Shown here: positions 8,588-15,528 of the stretch, in pieces
Layout of the letters: each line of letters begins with the position of its first letter
Position numbering within the stretch: the stretch's first letter is position 1
Assembly (NCBI GenBank): GCA_021781455.1
Contig: JAJXWV010000024.1
Span: forward strand, 16,940 to 80,939
Source of the DNA: Acidobacteriota bacterium
Lineage (GTDB): Bacteria > Acidobacteriota > Thermoanaerobaculia > Gp7-AA8
Direction: 5' to 3'
DNA: 64,000 nucleotides
Notes under the pieces: generated by a model
Told to the model about the DNA's origin: nothing
Database searches by the model: none
The model's input: only the letters and a program-made list of their open reading frames with translations
Translations under genes and position numbers: made by a program

Positions 8588-8900
8588 ACCTGCCGCCCGG
8601 ATCCCGCGCTGACGCTTCCAGGAAACTCCCTGTGTTTATGCGGGTTCTGGCGTTCGTTGCCCTTCTCCCCGCCAGCGGGGAGAAGGTGCCGAAGGCGGAT
8701 AAGGGGTCTCCTTTTGCGCGAGAACGAGACCCCTCGCCCCGGCCCTCTCCATGCTGCGGCGGGGGGCGAACCATCGAACGTTTCTTCGCTCCGGTGTTGC
8801 GCCTCCGCGCGATTCGAGTGCTCGGGATGACAAGTTGGATGACAAGTCGCGGCGGCCGCGATCGGGCCCGTTCTTCGCTAGGGATTTCCCGTCCGCGTGG
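8588..8900. repeat. Composite P1/P6 element (long form)
   Basis: This fills the 506-bp gap before the mutase gene. In order: GATCCCGCGCTGACGCTTCCAGGAAACTC, GTGTTTATGCGGGTTCTGGCG, a P1 hairpin (CCCTTCTCCCCGCCAGCGGGG...), a second imperfect P1 arm pair, ATCGAACGTTTC, GATTCGAGTGCTCGGGATGACAAG. The same order recurs at 24280-24500 and 57082-57330. No coding potential of its own is evident. Confidence 0.85.
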
Positions 8901-9033
8901 TACGGCCGTTCGGTGACGCAATCCGCAGAGGCATCGTGACTTGCTCCGCTGCCGGCCCGTGAATGCGCCATCGGCCGAGGAACAGCTGTTGTGCTAACGT
9001 TGCGTCCCCTCAGCGCGGCACCGGGAGAGGTCA

Positions 9034-10437
9034 ATGATCAAATTCGGCACGTCGGGCTGGCGTGGCATCATCGGCGAGGATTTCACCTTCGACAACGTCC
9101 GGATCGCCACCCAGGGCATCGCAAACTACCTCAAAAATTCAGGACAGAAGGGCTCCGGCGTCGTCGTCGCCTACGACACGAGGTTCCTTTCCGAAAAGTT
9201 CGCCGCGGAGGCTTCGAAGATCCTGGCCTTCAACGGTATCCAGACCTTCCTCTGCACGCGCGACGTACCGACCCCATGCGCGGCCTTCGAGACGGTGCGC
9301 CGGAAAGCGATGGGAGCGATCAACTTCACCGCCTCGCACAATCCGCCCGAGTACAACGGCCTGAAGTTCTCGACCTCGAACGGAGCCCCCGCGTTGCCCG
9401 AGGTCACCGAGGCCATCGAGAGCGAGATCCACACGCTCGAGGAGAAGCACGAGCGCATCGACGTCTATGACGTTCCGGAGCTGATCGAGACGATCGACCC
9501 GAAGGACCGCTACCTCAACGAGCTGCGGCAGAAGATCGACATCGAAACGATCCGCAAGAGCGGCCTGCGCATCGCCATCGACACGCTCTACGGCACTTCC
9601 CGCGATTACCTCGACTACTTCCTCATCGAAGCGGGCGTCGATGTGAAGACGATTCACAACTATCGCGACCCGTACTTCGGCGGTTTCTCGCCCGAATGCA
9701 GCGAGAAAAATCTGGGCGACCTGCGCAAGGTCGTGGAAAACGAGAAATACGACCTCGGCCTCTCGACCGACGGCGACGCCGACCGCTTCGGCATCATCGA
9801 CGACCGCAATCGCTTCGTCTCCCCGAACATGGTCATCGCGCTGGTGGCGCTCTACCTGAAGCGCTATCGCAACATCCCGGGAGGGCTGGCCCGCTCCGTG
9901 GCCACCACCCATCTCATCGACGCGATCGGAAAGAAACTCGACGTGCCGGTCTACGAGACGCCGGTCGGCTTCAAGTACATCGGCGAGCTGATTCTGGAAG
10001 ACAAGATCGCCCTCGGCGGCGAGGAGAGCGCCGGCATGTCGATGTACCGCCACCTTCCGGAGAAGGACGGCGTCCTGGCCTGCCTGCTCGTCGCGGAGAT
10101 GGTGGCCCGGACCGGGAAGAAGCTCGGTGAGCTGATCGAAGCGACGTTCCAGGAGTTCGGCTACTTCTACTCGAAGCGCGTGGACATGAAGCTCACGCCG
10201 CAGCTGAGGGACTCGCTCGCGGCCAAGCTGGCCAATCCGCCGAAAGAAGTCGACGGCCTGACCGTGGCGAACGTGAACACCATCGACGGCGTGAAACTGG
10301 TGTTCGACGCGAACACCTGGCTGTTGTTCCGGCTCTCCGGAACCGAGCCGGTGGCCCGCATCTACGCCGAGGCGTGCAGCCCGAAGGACCTCAAGCACGT
10401 CCTCGACGCGGGAAGAAAATTCGTGGCGCCAGCGTAG
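9034..10437 (+). CDS. Phosphohexomutase (phosphoglucomutase/phosphomannomutase family)
   Basis: 467 residues with the full alpha-D-phosphohexomutase pattern: FGTSGWRG near the start, the phosphoserine loop TASHNP (S101), the Mg-binding loop DGDADR (D246, D248, D250), the sugar-binding loop GGEESAG (about 329-335) and the phosphate loop FRLSGTEP near the C-terminus. It interconverts hexose 1- and 6-phosphates for glycogen, cell-wall or polysaccharide synthesis; the sugar specificity cannot be read from the sequence. GGGAGAGG (9022-9029) is a clear ribosome binding site for the ATG. Confidence 0.92.
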   Translation: MIKFGTSGWRGIIGEDFTFDNVRIATQGIANYLKNSGQKGSGVVVAYDTRFLSEKFAAEASKILAFNGIQTFLCTRDVPTPCAAFETVRRKAMGAINFTASHNPPEYNGLKFSTSNGAPALPEVTEAIESEIHTLEEKHERIDVYDVPELIETIDPKDRYLNELRQKIDIETIRKSGLRIAIDTLYGTSRDYLDYFLIEAGVDVKTIHNYRDPYFGGFSPECSEKNLGDLRKVVENEKYDLGLSTDGDADRFGIIDDRNRFVSPNMVIALVALYLKRYRNIPGGLARSVATTHLIDAIGKKLDVPVYETPVGFKYIGELILEDKIALGGEESAGMSMYRHLPEKDGVLACLLVAEMVARTGKKLGELIEATFQEFGYFYSKRVDMKLTPQLRDSLAAKLANPPKEVDGLTVANVNTIDGVKLVFDANTWLLFRLSGTEPVARIYAEACSPKDLKHVLDAGRKFVAPA

Positions 10438-10551
10438 AAGAGGCAGACTGCAGACCGCAGACCGCAGACTGCAGACCGCAGTGCTGTTTCCCTTCTGTGG
10501 TCTGTGGTCCGCGGTCTGCGGTCCGCGGTCTGCGGTCTGCGGTCCGACCCA
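10438..10551. repeat. Word-hairpin, 7-nt word GCAGACC / GGTCTGC
   Basis: The left arm has five tandem copies of GCAGACY and the right arm has seven tandem copies of GGTCYGY, separated by about 20 bases. The right arm runs up to the start of the ferredoxin gene, so the hairpin would lie in the mRNA directly ahead of its ATG. Confidence 0.9.
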
Positions 10552-10899
10552 ATGAAATACCCCTTCCAAAAGCACTTCCTCGTCTGCACGGGCGAACGAT
10601 GCAACAACCCGGACCGGGGCATCGAGCGCGGAGAGTTCATCCGCGACGATTTGAAGGATCTCAATCGAGAGCGCGGGCGGAAATCGGTCGTGCGCGTTTG
10701 TTCCGTCTCGTGTCTCGATCTGTGCGATCACGGGCCGAACATGATCATCGACGGTGACGTCTACTCGCACCTGACCCGCGAGCTCGCCAAAGAGGTCTAC
10801 TCCGGCGTGATGGGCGACGGCCCGCGCCGCGACGACCTGCAGCTGACGGTCGAGGAATTCGAGACTGGCGGCAGCAAAGCGGTGAAGAAGAAGCGATAG
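10552..10899 (+). CDS. Thioredoxin-like [2Fe-2S] ferredoxin
   Basis: 115 residues. Cysteines in FLVCTGERCNN and in RVCSVSCLDLCDHGP match the spacing of thioredoxin-fold [2Fe-2S] ferredoxins, which are small soluble electron carriers. The C-terminus is basic (KAVKKKR). I chose the ATG at 10552 because everything before it in the frame is hairpin repeat. No clear ribosome binding site precedes it; the upstream bases belong to the repeat. It is 114 bases after the mutase gene on the same strand. A role in a particular pathway is not evident. Confidence 0.8.
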   Translation: MKYPFQKHFLVCTGERCNNPDRGIERGEFIRDDLKDLNRERGRKSVVRVCSVSCLDLCDHGPNMIIDGDVYSHLTRELAKEVYSGVMGDGPRRDDLQLTVEEFETGGSKAVKKKR

Positions 10900-11017
10900 C
10901 GGGCGCATCCGAGGCTCTGCGGCAACGACGGCGGCGCCTTCACCCAGAGCTGTGGAGAGCCGCGACGCTATTCGCAGGTCACGTGGATCTGCGCTCTTCC
11001 GCCGTCGCCACGAGATC

Positions 11018-11273
11018 AAGGCGGCGCAGCCGTCAAGGCGGCGTAGCCGTCAAGGCGGCGTAGCCGCCGACAGAATTTAGCGGCGGCCGTCAGGCCGCCG
11101 GAGCAAGCAATCGCATCAGCGTACGAGGGCACGAAGTGCCCGACAGAAACTGGCAGAACAGACACAATGATCTGTCGCGCGCTTCGCGTGCTCGGACGCT
11201 GGTTTGGGCTGATCGGACGGCGGCCTGACGGCCGCCGCTAAATTCTGTCGGCGGCTGCGCCGCCTCGACAAAG
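11018..11273. repeat. P2 palindromic element
   Basis: It has the same module as the copy at 5425-5647 but in reverse orientation, with GAATTTAGCGGCGGCCGTCA near the left end and its complement GGCCGCCGCTAAATTCTGTC near the right. The left end is extended by AAGGCGGCG(C/T)AGCCGTC in three tandem copies (11020-11065). With 10900-11017, where I see nothing recognisable, it fills the gap between two convergent genes. Confidence 0.85.
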
Positions 11274-11292
11274 GCCCGTCTGCGCTCGACGC

Positions 11293-12219
11293 TCACGCCT
11301 CGAACAGCGTGTCCACGTATGCCTGCGGGTCGAAGGGGATCAGATCGTCGGCGCCCTCGCCCACCCCGATGAATTTCACCGGGATGTCGAACTGCCGCAT
11401 GATCGAAAGGATCACGCCGCCTTTGGCGGTTCCGTCGAGTTTCGTCACGACCATGCCGGTCAGCTTCGCCGCTTCCAGGAAGGCCTCGGCCTGATTGACG
11501 CCGTTCTGTCCGGTCGTCCCGTCGAGGACCAGCAGCGTCTCGTGGGGCGCGCCCGGCAGTTCCTTCTCGATGACGCGCCGCACCTTGGACAGCTCCTGCA
11601 TCAGATGGGCTTTGTTGTGCAGCCGGCCGGCGGTGTCGATCAGCACGACATCGGTGCCACGCGATTTCGCGGCGGTGATCGTGTCATGCGCCACCGCGGC
11701 CGGATCCGATCCCGCCTTGTGCTTGACCATCGGCACGCCGACGCGGTCAGCCCACATCTGCAGCTGTTCGATGGCCGCGGCGCGGAAGGTGTCGGCAGCG
11801 CCGAGCAGAACGCTCTTCCCTTCGCCCTTCCAGCGCGCGGCGAGCTTGGCAATCGTGGTGGTCTTGCCGGTGCCGTTGACGCCCACGACGAGGATCACGA
11901 ACGGTCTGGCCCTCGAAAGGTCGATCGTGGCGATCTGTCGCTCCGGGATGAGGGCCCGGGTCTCGTCGCGGATGACCTGGCCGAGTCGATCCATGGAAGT
12001 GATCTTCTCGTCGCGAACGCGTCCCTCGACGCGGCCGACGATCGACATGGTCAGCTCGGCCCCGACATCGGCCCCGAGCAACCCTTCCTCGAGCCCGTCG
12101 ATGGCGTGTTTGTCGATCGGAAGGTCGGGCGTCATCGCCTCTTTGACCTTCTCGATGATCTCGGTGTGGGTCATGAAGAGCCCACGTTTGAGTTTCTGGA
12201 AGATTGATTGATCCGACAT
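11293..12219 (-). CDS. ftsY: Signal recognition particle receptor FtsY
   Basis: 308 residues: N domain (about 5-95) and G domain (100-305). GTPase motifs are GVNGTGKTT (K119, G1), DTFRAAAIEQL, DTAGRL (G3), TKLDGTAKGG (G4) and GVGEGADDL. It docks ribosome-SRP complexes at the membrane during membrane-protein insertion. The acidic A domain found in Escherichia coli is missing, as in many short FtsY proteins; the N-terminus instead has QKLKRGLFMT, which can bind membrane. It differs from Ffh by lacking an M domain. A word-hairpin separates it from the upstream ClpX-like gene. Confidence 0.95.
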   Translation of the reverse strand: MSDQSIFQKLKRGLFMTHTEIIEKVKEAMTPDLPIDKHAIDGLEEGLLGADVGAELTMSIVGRVEGRVRDEKITSMDRLGQVIRDETRALIPERQIATIDLSRARPFVILVVGVNGTGKTTTIAKLAARWKGEGKSVLLGAADTFRAAAIEQLQMWADRVGVPMVKHKAGSDPAAVAHDTITAAKSRGTDVVLIDTAGRLHNKAHLMQELSKVRRVIEKELPGAPHETLLVLDGTTGQNGVNQAEAFLEAAKLTGMVVTKLDGTAKGGVILSIMRQFDIPVKFIGVGEGADDLIPFDPQAYVDTLFEA

Positions 12220-12245
12220 TGGATTGGTTCTGAAGTGATGAACGG

Positions 12246-12352
12246 GTTACGCGGTTACGTGGTTGCGCGGTTGCGCGGTTACGTGGTGTAAGAGCGGATC
12301 GCGAAGCTCGCACACCGCGCAACCGCGGAACCGCGCAACCTCGCAACCGCTT
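12246..12352. repeat. Word-hairpin, 8-nt word GGTTRCGY
   Basis: The left arm is five tandem 8-nt words (GGTTACGC, GGTTACGT, GGTTGCGC twice, GGTTACGT). The right arm is the complement type (ACCGCGCA, ACCGCGGA, ACCTCGCA). A loop of about 40 bases lies between. It separates the ClpX-like gene from ftsY in the same transcription unit. Confidence 0.88.
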
Positions 12353-12369
12353 GGGTGGGCGGCGGGCAG

Positions 12370-13434
12370 TTATCTTTTCAACGCTCCTTCCCGATTGGAC
12401 ATCGACGACTTCACCATCTCCTCGTCGATGGTGATGACGCGCTGGCCGCCGTCGTTGGGGTCGAACTCCAGGTGCCGGATGACCCGGCGGAAGGTCTCCC
12501 GCAAGGCGCGTGCGCCGAGGCGCTTCTGGCGTGAGGCGTCCCAGGCGATGGCCACGAGAGCGCCGCGCGTGATCTGCAGGTCGACGCCGAAGCGGGTGAA
12601 GTATTCGCGCGAGGTGCGGAAAATCGAGGCATCGGGCTCGACGAAAATCCGCGAGAGGTCCTTCTCCGTCAGATCGTTGAGCACCACGATCGACTCGAAT
12701 CGCGAGATGAACTGCGGGGTCATGCCGTATCGGAAGAGGTCGTCGTACTTGAGGTACTCCCGCAACTGGAACGGCAGCTCCTCGCGCACCTCGCCCGATG
12801 CCGACACCACCACGACCGGTTTCATCGGCTGCACGTCCTGTCCGATCACGGCCCGGCGCAGGACGCTGTCATAGAGATCCTCGAACGCCCCACCCGTCAC
12901 GAACAACATGCCGGATGAGTTGACGGAGACGGTCTCGCCTTCCACCTCGAACTCGACGTTCTCGTTCTCCATCAGCGTCAGCAGCGCTTCCTGGGCGACG
13001 ATTCCCCGGACGTTCGGCTGCGAGCCGACGTTCGCGCGGATCTTGTCGACTTCGTCGATGAATACGATCCCGCTGGCGACCGAGCCGAGGAGCTCCTGGC
13101 GCGATGCGCCCGCTCCCATCAGCGATTTCGCGTTGTCGTACAGCCGCCCCAGCAGGAGTTTTCCGTACCCGGCCCTCTCCTCGGCGAGGACGTTGGCGTT
13201 GATGCGAACGACGTTCGCCAGGCCGCCCACCCCCGAGCGCATGAGGAAGTGCTCGACTGCGCGCATGATCGTCGTCTTGCCGGAGCCGGAGTTGCCGATC
13301 AGCAGGATGTTCGGCGCGGGATGCCCGACCAGGTGCTTGACGACCGCGACCGAGATCTCGCGGATGGCTTCATCCTGCCCGAGCACAGTCTTCTGCAGCT
13401 CGTCGAAGACGTCTTTGGGGCGGAGGGGAAACAT
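12370..13434 (-). CDS. ClpX-like AAA+ ATPase lacking the N-terminal zinc domain
   Basis: 354 residues. The AAA+ core is complete: VLGQDEAIREI, Walker A GNSGSGKTT (K53), Walker B GIVFIDEVDK, and the sensor region with GMTPQFISRFE, which is the ClpX GFIPEFIGR position. The C-terminal small domain ends with GARALRETFRRV. ClpX proteins are usually about 420 residues with a Cys4 zinc domain; that domain is absent here. The IGF loop needed to dock on ClpP is not evident, so it may unfold proteins or remodel complexes without ClpP. It lies directly upstream of ftsY on the same strand. HslU is an alternative but lacks this C-terminal pattern. Confidence 0.8.
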   Translation of the reverse strand: MFPLRPKDVFDELQKTVLGQDEAIREISVAVVKHLVGHPAPNILLIGNSGSGKTTIMRAVEHFLMRSGVGGLANVVRINANVLAEERAGYGKLLLGRLYDNAKSLMGAGASRQELLGSVASGIVFIDEVDKIRANVGSQPNVRGIVAQEALLTLMENENVEFEVEGETVSVNSSGMLFVTGGAFEDLYDSVLRRAVIGQDVQPMKPVVVVSASGEVREELPFQLREYLKYDDLFRYGMTPQFISRFESIVVLNDLTEKDLSRIFVEPDASIFRTSREYFTRFGVDLQITRGALVAIAWDASRQKRLGARALRETFRRVIRHLEFDPNDGGQRVITIDEEMVKSSMSNREGALKR

Positions 13435-13453
13435 GCGCCGCGTATTCTACGGG

Positions 13454-13515
13454 ATGAGGCAGACCGCGGACCGCGGACCGCGGACCGCAGACCGCAGACC
13501 GCAGACAACGGACCG
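13454..13515. repeat. Single-arm word repeat, 7-nt GCRGACC
   Basis: Seven tandem 7-nt words (GCAGACC and GCGGACC) end in GCAGACA. I see no complementary arm nearby, unlike most loci of this class. Confidence 0.75.
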
Positions 13516-13534
13516 CGGGCCAAACCAGCGGAAG

Positions 13535-13786
13535 GCCCGTCACTCTGAGCCGGCGTAACCGCGGGGACGGGCGGGAGCGGTGGAGCGCGGCGAAGAGTCT
13601 CTTACCGGAACGATCAGTAGGGTTGAGACTCTTCGCCGCGCTGCCCCGCTCCACCCTCCCGCCCGTCCACCGCCCCCGCGGCTTCGCCGGCTCAGAGTGA
13701 CGGGAGACGCGGCTCTCCCTGGTGTGGGGCGGACTTTCGAGCCCGGGAGGAAGGGCAGGCTGGAAAGCCTGCCCCACACGGTCTGG
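13535..13786. repeat. P3 element followed by a P4 hairpin
   Basis: P3: CGTCACTCTGAGCCGGCG...GAAGAGTCTCTTACCGG and the mirrored half GAGACTCTTCGCCGCGCT...CGGCTTCGCCGGCTCAGAGTGACGG (13538-13702). P4: GTGTGGGGCGGACTTTCGAGCCCGGGAGG and AGGCTGGAAAGCCTGCC (13720-13784). This makes up the rest of the 353-base gap downstream of the tail-anchored gene. Confidence 0.82.
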
Positions 13787-13787
13787 C

Positions 13788-14405
13788 TCACCGCACCAGC
13801 GAGAATCCGACGGCGATGAGCAGCACGAGCACGATGGCCACCGAGATGTAGAAGGCCTGCACCGTGGCGCGGTGCATGTTCACGCTCTCCCGAAGCTCGC
13901 CGAGGAGGTACTGAAAATACTCGATGCGAGGGCTTACGGTGCCCACCCGTTCCTCGGCTTGCGGATAGAGAACCTGATTGATCTCGGGGATGAGAACGAC
14001 CGGGAGGAATGTCGCCCCTCCGCGCCGGACAATGAAGGCGTCCAGCGAGTCGTTGTACGGCTGATCGCCGTCGACGACGAGGCAATGGTAGACGGTCGTC
14101 AACTGCAGGATCGAGAGCGCCTTATCCTGGAAGCTCTTCGCCTTGTATGTGTTGACGACGGCCTCGGAGGTCTGCCGCAGGATGCGCTCGTTGAGCTCCG
14201 GGATGCGCGTGAAGATGAAGATCGTCTCGCCCGAAGCTACTGAGATCTTTTCCGGCCGGCGGAAGATGATCTCGCCGAACTGCTGCCACTCCTCGATCGG
14301 CTGGCCGGTGGTGAAGCCTTCCTCGCGGATGCGATCCATCAGCCGGGTAACGACATCGGTTCCTGCGGGGGACTCGATCGGCTTCTCAGCTTTGAGCTCT
14401 TGCAT
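13788..14405 (-). CDS. Uncharacterised tail-anchored membrane protein
   Basis: 205 residues. I do not recognise a family. Most of the protein is predicted soluble and mixed alpha/beta, with one hydrophobic segment at the very end (about 180-203, YISVAIVLVLLIAVGFSLV) and no signal peptide, so it should be inserted by its tail with the bulk in the cytosol. It follows a single-domain receiver gene and its ATG overlaps that gene by 20 bases, so the two are made from one message and may act together at the membrane. Confidence 0.7.
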   Translation of the reverse strand: MQELKAEKPIESPAGTDVVTRLMDRIREEGFTTGQPIEEWQQFGEIIFRRPEKISVASGETIFIFTRIPELNERILRQTSEAVVNTYKAKSFQDKALSILQLTTVYHCLVVDGDQPYNDSLDAFIVRRGGATFLPVVLIPEINQVLYPQAEERVGTVSPRIEYFQYLLGELRESVNMHRATVQAFYISVAIVLVLLIAVGFSLVR

Positions 14406-14748
14406 ATTTCCTGACGAGACGAATCAGATCCTCGAATTCAAAAGGTTTGCCCATGTAGTCGTCGGCGCCGCAAATTCGAGCCTTTTCCGCCACGTCGCGG
14501 TCCCCCGAGAGCACGATATACGGAATCTCGCGCGTTTCCGGCTGCGCTTTGAGCGCGCTACAGAGTGCCTCGCCTCCCATCCCTTTGATGGTCAGGTCGG
14601 CGAAGATCAAGGACGGCTTCAGCTCTGTGGCCCGCTGGAGCGCGGTCTGCCCGTCGGAGACGACTTCGGAGCGTTCGCCGCTCCTCTGCAGGACGAGCGT
14701 GATCAGGCGCGCCACCTGCGGGTCGTCTTCCACGATCAGTATCACCAC
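14386..14748 (-). CDS. Single-domain response regulator (receiver protein)
   Basis: 120 residues, a stand-alone CheY-like receiver. Acidic pocket VEDD (D8, D9), phospho-acceptor D51 in FADLT, T/S position in VLSGD, and K101 in MGKPF are all present. I chose the GTG at 14748 because AAAGAGG lies just upstream and the receiver fold begins there; the longer open frame consists of hairpin repeat. It overlaps the start of the tail-anchored protein gene by 20 bases, suggesting that its phosphorylation state is sensed by or delivered to that protein. No histidine kinase is adjacent. Confidence 0.88.
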   Translation of the reverse strand: MVILIVEDDPQVARLITLVLQRSGERSEVVSDGQTALQRATELKPSLIFADLTIKGMGGEALCSALKAQPETREIPYIVLSGDRDVAEKARICGADDYMGKPFEFEDLIRLVRKYARAQS

Positions 14749-14778
14749 AACCTCTTTGTCCCTGAGGCGCCGCTCAGC

Positions 14779-14858
14779 GAAGGAGAACCAGCGGGCAGCG
14801 GGTAGCGGGCAGGGTCGGTCTCCTGTTCCCTGCACGCTGCACGCTGCCCGCTCAGGAC
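14779..14858. repeat. Word-hairpin, 7-nt word AGCGGGY
   Basis: The left arm AGCGGGC/AGCGGGT/AGCGGGC and right arm CCTGCAC/GCTGCAC/GCTGCCC/GCTC flank a loop of about 20 bases. It lies between the VanZ-like and receiver genes. Confidence 0.82.
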
Positions 14859-15334
14859 TCGAACCGGATACGCACCTGCTTCCGCAGATGACCCGCCAGC
14901 GCTCCTGCCAGCGCGCCCGCGGCATTCGCGATTGCATCCGAGCCGGTCGTGACGGGAGCCGGCAGGAACGTCTGCCAGATCTCGATGGCCGCCGCGAAGA
15001 CGATCCCGCCCGCCAGGGTCACCGCATACGTCCGCAGGCGCGGTCGTCCCGGCGCGTCGAGAGCGACGAAGGCCAGAAAGCCCCACGGCATGAAGAAAAG
15101 CACGTTCGCCGCGACCGGCCAGAGGATGGCCAGGGCGGTCGTGAAGGTGAGCGTTCCCTTCTGCTCGTCGCTCACCACCCGCATCACCAGCTCTTCGGAC
15201 GAGCCCTTCGGCCGCACATAGGCCCGCCCCGAAAGAACGACGTAGAACGCGATCATGGCGACGGAAACGAGGACGAGCAACGCCACCGTGACGCCCTTCG
15301 GCACCCGAATGACTCGCACTGCCCCTTTTCCCAT
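14852..15334 (-). CDS. VanZ-like family membrane protein
   Basis: 160 residues with four hydrophobic segments (about 13-33, 66-90, 103-122, 134-150). The family signature is visible: NVLFFMPWGFLAF in the middle and EIWQTFLP...TGSDAIANAAGALAG near the end, where VanZ-like proteins keep E, Q, D and N residues. The family is linked to glycopeptide tolerance in VanZ itself, but most members have unknown roles in the envelope. The gene tail touches a word-hairpin, and the last residues (VRIRFES) are partly encoded by its right arm. Confidence 0.8.
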   Translation of the reverse strand: MGKGAVRVIRVPKGVTVALLVLVSVAMIAFYVVLSGRAYVRPKGSSEELVMRVVSDEQKGTLTFTTALAILWPVAANVLFFMPWGFLAFVALDAPGRPRLRTYAVTLAGGIVFAAAIEIWQTFLPAPVTTGSDAIANAAGALAGALAGHLRKQVRIRFES

Positions 15335-15399
15335 GCTGTTCGATTATCCACATGCGACAGGAGCGGACAATTGCCAGATCAATACCATGGGAACCAAGT

Positions 15400-15488
15400 C
15401 CTGAGTCCTGAGTGCTGAGTGCTGAGTGCTGAGGACTTAGGTTTGAGTCGAGAATGGACGTTCGCTCAGGACTCAGGACTCAGGACTG
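15400..15488. repeat. Word-hairpin, 7-nt word CTGAGTS
   Basis: The left arm has five tandem words (CTGAGTC, CTGAGTG three times, CTGAGGA); the right arm is GCTCAGG/ACTCAGG/ACTCAGG. It lies between the divergent VanZ-like and addB genes, so any promoters there must overlap or flank it. Confidence 0.9.
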
Positions 15489-15528
15489 ACTTGAGCGTCG
15501 CACCTATCCGTTAGAATTCGAATAACTA

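Noticed and set aside
10504..10551. Upstream extension of the [2Fe-2S] ferredoxin
   Set aside because: The residues (repeats of GLRSAVC) are a direct translation of the word-hairpin arm and are not part of the fold.
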